Shown: positions 8,711 to 17,405 of the stretch, piece by piece
Layout: the number at the start of each line of letters is the position of its first letter
Position numbering within the stretch: position 1 is the stretch's first letter
Assembly: GCF_022012445.1 (NCBI RefSeq)
Contig: NZ_JAKLTS010000003.1
Location: 62,001-126,000 of the forward strand
Direction: 5' to 3'
From: Massilia sp. TS11
Lineage (GTDB): Bacteria > Pseudomonadota > Gammaproteobacteria > Burkholderiales > Burkholderiaceae_D
Length of the DNA: 64,000 nt
Made by a program: the position numbers and the translations under genes
Notes under the pieces: generated by a model
Databases searched by the model: none
The model's input: only the letters and a program-made list of their open reading frames with translations
What the model was told of the DNA's origin: nothing

Positions 8711-9469
8711 TACTGTTGGATAACATTACGAAACAACGCCGACAAGCATGTGTGTCTTCTATGCTACTGCTCTGGCACATTAGATGGTAGCGCGCGGGCC
8801 AGCAAGCTTGAGTGGCTGGTAGTTAAGCGAGCAGGGGATCGCTGCCATAACTATTAATGTAGTGCGACGGGCCAGTTCGAGAAGTCGATCGATTCGAACG
8901 ACGACAGCATGCTGCTGGTGTATGGTGGCTTGGGCAAACCTGTGAAAGCTAAATTTGGATTTGGTCGTGAAAAGCCGGCCGGATCACAACCGAGGCTATT
9001 CCAAATTAACCCAGTCCGAAGAAGTCCGGCAGGCCAGAGTAGTGAGACGCCATTCGATGATGAAAATACGCATTTCGACGCCTGAGACGGTACTTTTGTA
9101 CGTTCACCATAGTCAAGTCGGAGGGCAGTGGATCTACGGCCGGTCTGACAGTTTGCCTATTTCTTGAGTGTTGTTGGCGAAATACTTTTCGACGACGTGC
9201 GTAAATGTTTGGAAATTATTCTGACTAATCCATGGTTTTTTGGGTAAGTTTCTCGCTGCAATCAACGGTAATTTCGCTTCTAAAAGAATCTGTTGGTGGT
9301 TGATTCAAAAGGCTCTGTTCTTCAATTTTGCGTACGCTAAAAACAGATGCGAAACCACCATGCTTGCGTTATTATCCTTAATTTTCAGGCAATTGAAGTC
9401 GGCGCTTTTTGGGCGATTCGCGCGATTGCAAATTGAATCCCTCGTATTGCTGACTTTCATATTTCTTGG
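8711..9469. other. Intergenic stretch with Rhs debris
   Basis: Apart from the Rhs remnant (8783-8947) no gene is evident. The DNA from about 8950 to 9470 is AT-richer than its surroundings and has short open frames without ribosome sites. It should contain the promoter of the secretion operon that begins at 9470, but I see no clear -35/-10 pair. Confidence 0.5.
8783..8947 (+). pseudogene. Decayed fragment of Rhs core
   Basis: Bases 8783-8815 match the Rhs gene at about 5799-5832, and 8818-8947 match about 5934-6060, with many substitutions and in-frame stops. About 100 bp present in the intact copy are missing at the junction. This is a displaced remnant of a second Rhs core, as expected from recombination that swaps Rhs tails. 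Confidence 0.85.
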
Positions 9470-10006
9470 ATGTTTGCCCAGCTGCCTTCGCTTGTTCGAT
9501 TCCGGTTTTCGCTCGCATGGTCGCGCTCGCGCTTGCCGCTGCTTGTGCTCATTGCCGCAATGTTTGCCGGCCTTGGCACGCTACTCTGGGCGTTGGACCG
9601 ATCGGTCAAGCTGGACCAACTGAATGCAGAGCTTGCAAGCAATCGTGGACAGGTGAATCCGGCGACTACAGCCGTTCTTGTATCGGCCAAGCCGGTATTG
9701 CCGCAATTTGTGAATACGCAGGTCGCGCAGATCTTGCATCAGACCGCCGATGAGGTGCATCTCGGCTTGGACGAAGTGTCCTTCAGCCTGGAAGAGGGCG
9801 CTACCACGCCCTATTTGCGCTATCGGGTCACGATGTCGGTCTCGGCCAGTTATCCCCTGATTCGCCGCTTCGTCGACAAGCTGAAACTCTCGCCGGCCGA
9901 ACTGTCTCTCGATTCCATCACTTGCGCCCGCGAAAACATCGCCAGCCCGGGCCTGGGATGCGAGCTGGCGTTCTCGGCTTTCTACCGGAAAGGCACAAAT
10001 GGATAA
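9470..10006 (+). CDS. PilO/GspM-like inner-membrane platform protein
   Basis: This 178-residue protein has one N-terminal membrane helix (about residues 22-41, LPLLVLIAAMFAGLGTLLW), then a short coiled region and a small mixed domain. This layout matches the PilO/GspM class, which links the cytoplasmic platform of type IV filament machines to the periplasm. It is the first gene of the secretion operon and its stop overlaps the next gene by eight bases. ATG 9470 is the first start after an in-frame stop at 9434; no strong ribosome site precedes it. The family call is by topology and neighbours, since sequence conservation is low in this class. Confidence 0.55.
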   Translation: MFAQLPSLVRFRFSLAWSRSRLPLLVLIAAMFAGLGTLLWALDRSVKLDQLNAELASNRGQVNPATTAVLVSAKPVLPQFVNTQVAQILHQTADEVHLGLDEVSFSLEEGATTPYLRYRVTMSVSASYPLIRRFVDKLKLSPAELSLDSITCARENIASPGLGCELAFSAFYRKGTNG

Positions 10007-10511
10007 GGCGGCGCGCGTCCGCTGGACTGTGCTCGGTGGTGCGCTGGTGGCGACCGTCGCGGCCATCTTCTATCCGACGGACGATGATAGCGACGGACCA
10101 GTCCGCCAGACGCGAAGCCCGGCATCGGCACCGCCCGTGCCCGTGAAATCCGCCATGGGCGGGGACGTGTCGATGGAAGTGGAAGAGGATCCGTTTGCGC
10201 CGCGCGGCTGGCAAGCACCGGCGCCGACGCCTGCTCCCACGCCGGCGCCTTCGCCCGTCGCCTTGCAGGCTGCCGCAACGCCGCCGCCACCGCCGCCGCC
10301 ACCAGCTTTGCCTTTCCGTTTCCTCGGAAGGATGTCGGACGGTGGCGAGGAACAGGTGTACCTCGGCATTGGCGAACAGGTGTTCGTGGCCCGGCTGGGG
10401 GCTTTGCTCGAAGGCGGTTACAAGGTGGTGGCAATGAAGCCGCAGCAGATTGAATTTGAAAGCAGCCAGGGTGGACGCCAGAGCCTGCCCTTGCCGGAAC
10501 CGGAAAGATGA
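9999..10511 (+). CDS. PilP/GspC-like periplasmic linker protein
   Basis: The product has 170 residues: an N-terminal membrane anchor (about residues 8-25), a long Pro/Ala-rich spacer containing a run of eight prolines, and a small C-terminal domain (about 105-165, FRFLGRMSDGGEEQVYLGIG) resembling the HR/PilP domain that contacts the secretin. In type II secretion this role belongs to GspC. It sits directly before the secretin gene, which it overlaps by four bases. The domain reading (beta strands, LGIGEQVF) is by eye. Confidence 0.6.
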   Translation: MDKAARVRWTVLGGALVATVAAIFYPTDDDSDGPVRQTRSPASAPPVPVKSAMGGDVSMEVEEDPFAPRGWQAPAPTPAPTPAPSPVALQAAATPPPPPPPPALPFRFLGRMSDGGEEQVYLGIGEQVFVARLGALLEGGYKVVAMKPQQIEFESSQGGRQSLPLPEPER

Positions 10512-12820
10512 GTATGGGATTTGTCTTGCGAGCGCGCCAGCGCCGTGTGTGGTGCTGTGCCCTTGTCCTTGCATTGGCCGGCTGCTCGGCCAGTGTCCAT
10601 CACCGCGCGGCCGAGGATGCGCTGGAACGCGGCGCCTTTGACGAAGCGGTCAAGGAGTATCAGAAGGCCGCCGAGTTGGCGCCGCGCGATGTCGAGTACA
10701 AGCGCGATTGGTTGCGCCAGCGCGAGCTCGTTACCGGCAAACTGCTGGCCCGCGCCGAGTTGTCAGTCGCGGAAGGTAAGGTGGCGGAGGCGGAAAAACA
10801 GTACCGCACCATCCTCAGCTATGACAAGGGCAATGCGCGCGCCCTCGCGGGCCTGGAGGCCTTGAACCAGTCGGCCCTGGCCCTGGCCGATGTCGAACGC
10901 GGGCGCGATGCGCTCAAGCGGGGCGATGTGGCCGCGGCGCGTGGCTGGGCCGACCGGGCGCTGGACCGCTCGCCGCAGCTGGCCGAGGCGCGTGACTTGC
11001 TCAAGGCCGCCGACGACGGGCGCGACAAGGAATTGCCGGCGCCGCCCAGCCTCGGTGGCCAGTACAAGAAGCCCATCAATCTGGAATTCCGCGATTCGAG
11101 CATCAAGATGGTGTTCGATGCCTTGTCGCGCACCACCGGCATCAACTTCATCTTCGACCGCGATGTAAAGCCCGAGCAGCGCACCACGGTCTTCCTCAAG
11201 CAGACCACGCTGGAGGATGCCATCGACGTCATCCTTGCCACCAATCAGCTCGAGAAAAAGGTGCTCAATGCGAGCAGTGTGCTGATTTATCCGAATACGC
11301 CGGCCAAGGTCAAGGAACATCAGGATTTGCTGGTCAAGGCCTTTTACCTGACCAATATCGATGCCAAGACGGCCGGCAATCTGCTGAAGTCTGTGCTCAA
11401 ACTGAAAGACGTCTACGTGGACGAGAAGTACCACCTGATCGTCTTGCGCGAGAATGCCGAGACCATCGCCCTGGCCGAAAAACTGATCGCGCTGCAGGAC
11501 CTGGAAGAGCCGGAAGTGATGCTCGAAGTGGAAGTGTTGGAAGTCAACCGCAACCGCCTTCTCAACCTGGGTGTGCAGCTGACCAATCAGCTGACGGTGG
11601 CGCCGCTGTCGTCGACCACCTCGACGGGGACCAGTAGCGGATCGGCCAGCACCCAGACTTCCAAGCTCAGTGATATCCTCAACCTCAACGCGGACAAGCT
11701 CGGCATCACGACGCCGCAGGCCACGCTCAGCCTGCAGAAAACCGATGGCGACGCCAATCTGCTGGCCAATCCGCGCATGCGGGTGCGCGACCGTGAAAAG
11801 GCGCGCATCCTCATCGGCGACAAGGTGCCGGTGGTGACCACGACGACCACGCCCAACAGCTTTCTCAGCGAGAGCATCCAGTATCTGGACGTGGGCCTGA
11901 AGCTGGAAGTGGAGCCGGAAATCCACGTGCGCGACGATATTTCGATCAAGCTCAGCCTGGAAGTCAGTTCAGTTGTCGGCTCGGTCAAGACGGCGACCGG
12001 CTCGCAGGCTTACCAGATCGGCACGCGCAACTTGACCACGGCCCTGCGCTTGAAGGACGGCGAGACGCAAATCCTGGCCGGCTTGATCAGCGATGCCGAC
12101 CGCTCGGACGCCAACCGCATTCCGCTGCTGGGCGATATTCCACTGTTGGGCCGCCTGTTCTCGAGCCAGAAGGATGACCGGCAGAAGACCGAGATCGTCA
12201 TGTCGATCACGCCCCATCTGATCCGCAATATCCAGCGCAAGGGACCGGGCGCGGAGGCCTTCTGGTCCGGCACGGAAGCCAATCTGCGCCTGAAACCGAT
12301 CCAGCTCGGCCAGGTGGCCGACCTGGTCAAGGACAAGGCCGCCGCGGCCGGCGTTGCGGCGCCGGCGTCATCGTCGATCCAGGTGCCGCCGGTGCAGACT
12401 GTCGATACCAGCGGTTTGCAGCTGCGCTGGAATGGGCCGAAGAAGGTCAAGCAAGGCCAGAGCTTTAGCGTCGAATTGATGCTCGATAGCCAGCAGGCAC
12501 TGCGCGCGCTGCCGCTCCAGCTCAGCTACAACACTTCCGCGCTCGAAGTGGTGAGCGTCAGCGAGGGCGATTTCTTCAAGAAGGCCGGCGCTAGCGTATT
12601 CAATCATTCGGTGGACAAGGCGAGCGGACGGGTGTCGATCGCATCGGCCTTGAGCGATGGCGGCACAAAAGGGCAGGGGCGTTTGTTCACGGTGGAGCTG
12701 CGCGCCCTGAGCACGGTTGGCGAAGCGGAAATCGGCTTGATCGGCGTGACGCCGATCGGGCAGACGCAGGCGGTTTCCAAGCCCAATCTGCCCCTCCTGC
12801 ACGCGGTGAGTGTGGAATAA
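10508..12820 (+). CDS. Secretin (GspD-type) lipoprotein with C-terminal cohesin-like domain
   Basis: This 770-residue outer-membrane secretin forms the exit channel. A lipoprotein signal ends at LALAGC (Cys26). TPR-like repeats follow (about 30-165). An N-domain contains FRDSSIKMVFDAL, and the secretin barrel includes VPVVTTTTTP and the late GDIPLLGRLF signature. After the barrel an extra domain (about 640-770: VKQGQSFSVELMLD, LPLQLSYNTSALEVV) has the pattern of a cohesin module. Canonical GspD lacks both the TPR part and the cohesin part. A fused TPR-secretin-cohesin architecture occurs in atypical type II systems. What the cohesin-like domain binds is unknown. Confidence 0.9.
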   Translation: MSMGFVLRARQRRVWCCALVLALAGCSASVHHRAAEDALERGAFDEAVKEYQKAAELAPRDVEYKRDWLRQRELVTGKLLARAELSVAEGKVAEAEKQYRTILSYDKGNARALAGLEALNQSALALADVERGRDALKRGDVAAARGWADRALDRSPQLAEARDLLKAADDGRDKELPAPPSLGGQYKKPINLEFRDSSIKMVFDALSRTTGINFIFDRDVKPEQRTTVFLKQTTLEDAIDVILATNQLEKKVLNASSVLIYPNTPAKVKEHQDLLVKAFYLTNIDAKTAGNLLKSVLKLKDVYVDEKYHLIVLRENAETIALAEKLIALQDLEEPEVMLEVEVLEVNRNRLLNLGVQLTNQLTVAPLSSTTSTGTSSGSASTQTSKLSDILNLNADKLGITTPQATLSLQKTDGDANLLANPRMRVRDREKARILIGDKVPVVTTTTTPNSFLSESIQYLDVGLKLEVEPEIHVRDDISIKLSLEVSSVVGSVKTATGSQAYQIGTRNLTTALRLKDGETQILAGLISDADRSDANRIPLLGDIPLLGRLFSSQKDDRQKTEIVMSITPHLIRNIQRKGPGAEAFWSGTEANLRLKPIQLGQVADLVKDKAAAAGVAAPASSSIQVPPVQTVDTSGLQLRWNGPKKVKQGQSFSVELMLDSQQALRALPLQLSYNTSALEVVSVSEGDFFKKAGASVFNHSVDKASGRVSIASALSDGGTKGQGRLFTVELRALSTVGEAEIGLIGVTPIGQTQAVSKPNLPLLHAVSVE

Positions 12821-12823
12821 GCC

Positions 12824-13297
12824 ATGCGCAAGATGCTCGGATTTAGCCTGGTGGAGCTGCTGGTTTCTGCGGCCATTCTCGGCCTGCTGGCCAGCGTCGC
12901 CATGCCTTTGGCCGAGCTCAGCGTCAAGCGCCAGAAGGAGGCGCAGTTGCGCCAGGCCCTGCGTGAAATCCGGGCCGGGATCGACGCCTACAAGCAGGCG
13001 GCGAGCAGCCACCGCATCACCCTGGTCCAGGGCCAGAGCGGCTACCCGCCGACCCTGGTCGACCTGGTCGCCGGTGTCAAGGATGCTGGTAATCCGGACG
13101 GGCCCAAACTCTACTTCCTGCGCCGCATTCCGCGCGACCCCTTCAACGACGACGATAGCAAGCCGGCCAGCGACACTTGGGGCAAGCGCAGCTTTGCCTC
13201 GGGGCCGGACAATCCGGTCGATGGCGACGACGTGTTTGACGTCTATTCGCTGTCGGCTGGTGTCGGCATCAACGGCGTCGCCTACAAGGAGTGGTGA
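12824..13297 (+). CDS. Type II pseudopilin 1
   Basis: This 157-residue prepilin has the class III signal: a short basic leader, then G-FSLVELLV with the conserved Glu5 and a hydrophobic helix. It would be cleaved after Gly by a prepilin peptidase, which is not encoded in the window. The C-terminal domain contains the IPRDPF and WGKRS segments common in GspG-like minor pseudopilins. It starts three bases after the secretin stop and its own stop overlaps the next gene. Confidence 0.85.
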   Translation: MRKMLGFSLVELLVSAAILGLLASVAMPLAELSVKRQKEAQLRQALREIRAGIDAYKQAASSHRITLVQGQSGYPPTLVDLVAGVKDAGNPDGPKLYFLRRIPRDPFNDDDSKPASDTWGKRSFASGPDNPVDGDDVFDVYSLSAGVGINGVAYKEW

Positions 13298-13668
13298 TGC
13301 GAGCACGCGGTTTTACGATGGTCGAACTGATGGTGGCGATGGCGATCCTGGCCACCATCCTGGCGCTGGCCGTGCCCCGCTATTTTGGGAATATCGACGC
13401 GGCCAAGGAAAGCGTGCTGCGCGAAGACCTTTACCTGCTGCGCGATGCGATCGACAAGTTCTATTCGGACAATGGCAAGTATCCCAATGCACTGGAAGAC
13501 CTGGTGACGAAAAAATACTTGCGCAAGATTCCCGTCGATCCGTTCACGCAGAGTCCGAACAGCTGGGTTGTCAGCCCGCCCGCCGACCCCTCGCTGGGGG
13601 CCGTGTTCGAAGTTCACTCACCGGCGCCGAACAAGGCGCGCGATGGTACTTGGTACAAGGACTGGTGA
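13297..13668 (+). CDS. Type II pseudopilin 2
   Basis: The product has 123 residues with leader MRARG followed by FTMVELMVAMAIL, a canonical prepilin cleavage site with Glu5. The globular part keeps KYPNALEDLV and IPVDPFT, typical of GspG-like pilins. ATG 13297 overlaps the previous stop (TGATG) and is preferred over the GTG at 13291. The stop shares a base with the next start, so the pseudopilin genes are translationally chained. Confidence 0.85.
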   Translation: MRARGFTMVELMVAMAILATILALAVPRYFGNIDAAKESVLREDLYLLRDAIDKFYSDNGKYPNALEDLVTKKYLRKIPVDPFTQSPNSWVVSPPADPSLGAVFEVHSPAPNKARDGTWYKDW

Positions 13669-14120
13669 TGCGCGAACGCGGTTTCAGCTATGTGGTGATG
13701 ATGTTCGTGGTGGCGATCGCAGGCCTGGTCGCCGCGCGCGCCGTCGAGAACAGCCTGACGAACGAGCGGCGCGAAAAAGAAGCCGATCTGCTGTACGTAG
13801 GGCAGGCTTACCGCAACGCGATCGCCAGCTACTACGAGAACTCGCCAGGTACCTTCAAGCAGTATCCGGCCGAGCTGTCGGACCTGCTGCTCGATTCGCG
13901 CACCTCGACCATGCGGCGCCATTTGCGCAAGCTGTTTCGCGATCCCATCACTGGCGACAGCAAGTGGGGGGTGCTGCGCGATGAAGATGGCCGGGTGGTC
14001 GGCGTGTTTTCCCTGTCGGAGCGGGAACCGGTGAAGCAGGGCGGCTTTGCTCCGGAATTGGCGTCCTTCACCGGCATGAAACGCTATATGGATTGGAAGT
14101 TTGTGTATCAACCTCAGTAA
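13668..14120 (+). CDS. Type II pseudopilin 3 (divergent, lacks Glu5)
   Basis: The product has 150 residues. The leader MRERG is followed by FSYVVMMFVVAIAGLVAA, so the cleavage glycine is present but the usual Glu5 is replaced by Val. Lack of Glu5 is a hallmark of tip pseudopilins of the GspK type, although this one is much smaller than GspK. The rest includes REKEADLLYVGQAYR, seen in related minor pilins. It overlaps the preceding stop by one base. A tip or priming role is inference. Confidence 0.75.
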   Translation: MRERGFSYVVMMFVVAIAGLVAARAVENSLTNERREKEADLLYVGQAYRNAIASYYENSPGTFKQYPAELSDLLLDSRTSTMRRHLRKLFRDPITGDSKWGVLRDEDGRVVGVFSLSEREPVKQGGFAPELASFTGMKRYMDWKFVYQPQ

Positions 14121-14132
14121 GAAGGAAAGACA

Positions 14133-14549
14133 ATGAAAACGCAACGTGGCTTTACGCTGTTGGAACTGCTGGTGGTGGTCGTCATCATCGGCCTGCTCGC
14201 GGCCTTCGTCGCGCCTAAGTATTTTTCGCAGATCGGCAAGTCCCAGGTCCAGATGGCGAAGGCTCAGATCAATGCCATCGACAAGGCGCTGGACCAGTAC
14301 CGCATCGATACCGGCCACTATCCGACTCAGGAGCAGGGCTTGGCGGCGCTGATCGCGGCACCGGCGGCGGAGGCGAACTGGCGCGGCCCCTACATGAAAA
14401 AGGCGGTGACGGCCGATCCCTGGGGTAACGCCTACGTCTACAAGTTTCCGAGCACGGTGCCCGGCCGCGACTATGACCTGATAAGCTATGGCCGCGACGG
14501 CCAGGCTGGCGGCAGCGGCGAAGACGCCGACATCACCAACGGCGACTGA
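14133..14549 (+). CDS. gspG: Major pseudopilin GspG
   Basis: This 138-residue product is the best-conserved pilin here. It has leader MKTQRG, then FTLLELLVVVVIIGLLAA with Glu5, and the classic GspG body: YRIDTGHYPTQEQGLAAL, DPWGNAYVYK, and a final SYGRDGQAGGSGEDADI calcium-site segment. It polymerises into the pseudopilus that pushes substrates through the secretin. A ribosome site (AAGGAAAG) lies seven bases upstream. Length is normal. Confidence 0.93.
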   Translation: MKTQRGFTLLELLVVVVIIGLLAAFVAPKYFSQIGKSQVQMAKAQINAIDKALDQYRIDTGHYPTQEQGLAALIAAPAAEANWRGPYMKKAVTADPWGNAYVYKFPSTVPGRDYDLISYGRDGQAGGSGEDADITNGD

Positions 14550-14553
14550 GCGG

Positions 14554-15744
14554 ATGCATTTTCGCGCCAAGGTCTTGACGGCCGCGCAGGCTGTCGAACT
14601 GATCGATATCGAGGCGACCAGCCCCGAGGAAGTGCGCCGCCTGGTTAGCGCTTCCGGCGGGCGCGTTCTCGCGGTCCATGGCGCGGGTGGCATGCTGGCG
14701 CAGGGCAAGCGCGAGGCCGGCAAGGGATTCAATCTGGCTGTGTTCAACCAACAGCTGCATTCCTTGCTCGAAGCGGGGCAGACCGTGGTCGACGCGATCG
14801 ATATCCTCGGCCATAACGATGCGCGAGGGCGCCATCGCCATGTCTACGATGCCTTGCTGCAGAGCCTGCGCGAGGGCAAGCAGCTCTCGGAAGCCATGTT
14901 GGGCCTGCCCTCGGTCTTTCCGCCGTTGTATGTCGCCATGGTGCGTTCAAGTGAAACCACGGGGACGGTGCGCACCTCGGTGCAGCGCTACATGCGCTAT
15001 CAGCAGCAGGTGGATGAAATCCGCGGCAAGCTCAAGACGGCGGCGATCTACCCGGCCGTGTTGCTGAGTGTCGGCTTCGTCGTGGTGGCCTTTTTGATGC
15101 TGTATGTGGTGCCCAAGTTCGCGGCCGTGTTTGACGACGTGTCGGCAACCAAGACCGTGTCGGCCGGCTTCATCCAGTGGTGGGGCGGCATCGTGCGCCA
15201 CCACACCCTATTGGCCTGGCTCGGCTTCTTCGTGCTGACTGCGGGCCTGGCGGCCTTGTTCGTGCATCCCGGCTTGCGCGCACGCCTACTGAAGCGGGTG
15301 CTGGCCTTGCCAATCGTGGGCGAAAAACTGTGGTTGCTGCAGCTGGCGCGCCTGTACCGGACCCTGGGCATGCTGCTGCGCAGCGGCGTCAGCGTGCTGG
15401 CCGCCATGCGCATGACGGGAGCGGCGCTGCCGGAGGCCATGCGCGCCGATATGACGCGCGCCCAGGAACTGGTGGCGGAAGGCGTGGCCATCTCCACCGT
15501 AATGCGGGAATGCCATTTGAGCACGGAAGTCTCGCAACGCTTGCTGGTGGCGGGCGAATCTTCCGGCAATCTGGATGAAATGATGGAACGCATCGCGGAT
15601 TTCTACGATCAAGAGCTGGCGACCCTGGTCGATACCGTGGGGCGTCTGGTCGAGCCGGCGCTGATGATCATCATCGGCCTGGTGATCGGCGTCGTGGTGC
15701 TGATGTTGTACATGCCGATTTTTGATTTGACGAGTGCCGTATGA
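14554..15744 (+). CDS. gspF: Inner-membrane platform protein GspF
   Basis: This 396-residue polytopic protein at the centre of the inner-membrane assembly couples the ATPase to pilus growth. Two homologous GspF domains are visible, each with its membrane helix region (about residues 168-190 and 222-244, and a C-terminal helix at about 370-390 rich in Ile/Val/Leu). Motifs include EAGQTVVDAIDIL, GLPSVFPPLYVAMV and ESSGNLDEMMERIADFY. The ATG at 14554, four bases after the gspG stop, gives the normal family length. The stop overlaps gspE by four bases. Confidence 0.92.
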   Translation: MHFRAKVLTAAQAVELIDIEATSPEEVRRLVSASGGRVLAVHGAGGMLAQGKREAGKGFNLAVFNQQLHSLLEAGQTVVDAIDILGHNDARGRHRHVYDALLQSLREGKQLSEAMLGLPSVFPPLYVAMVRSSETTGTVRTSVQRYMRYQQQVDEIRGKLKTAAIYPAVLLSVGFVVVAFLMLYVVPKFAAVFDDVSATKTVSAGFIQWWGGIVRHHTLLAWLGFFVLTAGLAALFVHPGLRARLLKRVLALPIVGEKLWLLQLARLYRTLGMLLRSGVSVLAAMRMTGAALPEAMRADMTRAQELVAEGVAISTVMRECHLSTEVSQRLLVAGESSGNLDEMMERIADFYDQELATLVDTVGRLVEPALMIIIGLVIGVVVLMLYMPIFDLTSAV

Positions 15745-17405
15745 GAGACGAGCTACCTGATTTCGGCCTGGAGGGCTTGCACCGCCTGTGTGCACAAGGC
15801 GGGCGCGATTGGCTGTCGCTGCTGGCCGCGGAACGGGGCCTCGCACGCGAGGACGCGCTGGCCGTGGCGGCGGCACTCTGCGCCTATCCGCCGATGCCGC
15901 CTGGCCTGGACCAGGGCCTGCTGCCGGATTTTTCCGAGATCGCTTTCGCCGACATGATCGAGCGCGGCCTGGTGGTGGGGCGTTTGCAGGACGGGGCGGC
16001 GGTCGCTCTGCTCAGCCAGCCGCTGGCCAAGGACCTCGGCCCCTGGCTGGCGCGGCGCCGCCTGGGCTTGAGCGCCATCTATCTGGCCGACCCGCTGCTG
16101 GTGCATTCCTTCCTCGAACACCACGAAGCGAGCTTCAGCGCCGTTGCCCAGGCCGTGGGCGACGAGAGCGCGGTCGACATTGAAGTGCAAGCCGGCGAAG
16201 AACTGAGCCTGAGCAGCATTCAGAACGAGGCCAGTCCGGCAGTCCGCCTGATCAATTCCACGGTATTCGATGCGCTGCGCTTCGAGGCCAGCGATATCCA
16301 CATCGAATCCCAGCCCCAAGGCCTGGTCGTCAAGTTTCGCATCGATGGCGTGCTCAACAAAATTGCGACCGTCAACAGCGTCACGATCGCCGAGCAGGCG
16401 ATTGCCCGCATCAAGGTGCTGGCGGAACTCGATATCGCGGAAAAGCGCATTCCGCAGGATGGCCGCTTCCGTGTCACCTCCAAGGGCCGCGACATCGATA
16501 TCCGGGTGTCGATCATGCCCAGCATTCACGGCGAAGATGCCGTGCTGCGTATCCTCGACAAGCAGGCGCTGATCGACTCCGTGCAGCAGCTGACCTTGAA
16601 TTCCTTGGGCTTCGACGCCGAGACCATCCGCCTGATGCGGCGCCTGGCGTCCGAACCCTATGGCATGCTGCTGATTACCGGGCCGACCGGTAGCGGCAAG
16701 ACCACGACCTTGTATGCCGCGCTTTCGGAAATCAACCGCGGCGAGGACAAGCTGATCACGATTGAGGATCCGGTCGAATACCAGCTGCCTGGCGTGCTGC
16801 AAATTCCGGTCAACGAAAAGAAGGGCCTGAGCTTTGCGGTGGGCTTGCGTTCCATCTTGCGCCACGACCCCGACAAGATCCTGGTCGGCGAGATCCGCGA
16901 CCCGGAGACGGCCCAGATTGCGGTGCAATCGGCGCTGACGGGCCACATGGTGTTCACTTCGGTCCACGCGAACAACACCTTCGACGTGATCGGCCGCTTC
17001 ATGCACATGGGCGTCGATCCGTATAACTTCGTTTCGTCCTTGACTGGCGTGGTCGCCCAGCGCCTGCTGCGCCAGAATTGCCCGCACTGCAGCGAGGCGG
17101 TCGACGTGGCGCCGGAATTGCTGGAAGAGGCGGGCATCGCGGACCCGCGGAATTATCGCTTCCGCGCTGGCAAAGGCTGCCCGCAATGCAGGCATACGGG
17201 CTACAAGGGGCGGCGCGCCATCGCGGAAGTGTTACGCCTGACCGATGAAATCCGCGAGATGATCATCGGCCGCGCCAGTATCCGCGCCATGAAGGACCAG
17301 GCACGGCGCGAAGGCACGCGCTTCCTGCGCGATATCGCGATGGAGTTGGTGAGGGAAGGACAGACGACTTTGCAGGAGGCCAATCGTGTCACCTTTGTGG
17401 CTTGA
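15741..17405 (+). CDS. gspE: Secretion ATPase GspE
   Basis: The 554-residue cytoplasmic motor hydrolyses ATP to drive pseudopilus assembly. An N-terminal GspE-N region is followed by the ATPase core: Walker A GPTGSGKTTT at about 313-322, Asp box ITIEDPVEY, Walker B VGEIRDPETA, and His box TGHMVFTSVHANN. A zinc-binding tetracysteine element is present (CPHC near 447, CPQC near 480), typical of GspE and PilB. Length is normal. It overlaps gspF upstream and the PilM-like gene downstream by 20 bases. Confidence 0.95.
   Translation: MRDELPDFGLEGLHRLCAQGGRDWLSLLAAERGLAREDALAVAAALCAYPPMPPGLDQGLLPDFSEIAFADMIERGLVVGRLQDGAAVALLSQPLAKDLGPWLARRRLGLSAIYLADPLLVHSFLEHHEASFSAVAQAVGDESAVDIEVQAGEELSLSSIQNEASPAVRLINSTVFDALRFEASDIHIESQPQGLVVKFRIDGVLNKIATVNSVTIAEQAIARIKVLAELDIAEKRIPQDGRFRVTSKGRDIDIRVSIMPSIHGEDAVLRILDKQALIDSVQQLTLNSLGFDAETIRLMRRLASEPYGMLLITGPTGSGKTTTLYAALSEINRGEDKLITIEDPVEYQLPGVLQIPVNEKKGLSFAVGLRSILRHDPDKILVGEIRDPETAQIAVQSALTGHMVFTSVHANNTFDVIGRFMHMGVDPYNFVSSLTGVVAQRLLRQNCPHCSEAVDVAPELLEEAGIADPRNYRFRAGKGCPQCRHTGYKGRRAIAEVLRLTDEIREMIIGRASIRAMKDQARREGTRFLRDIAMELVREGQTTLQEANRVTFVA

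Noticed and set aside
15753..17195. 480-codon antisense frame over gspE
   Set aside because: The forward strand encodes a GspE with all ATPase motifs.
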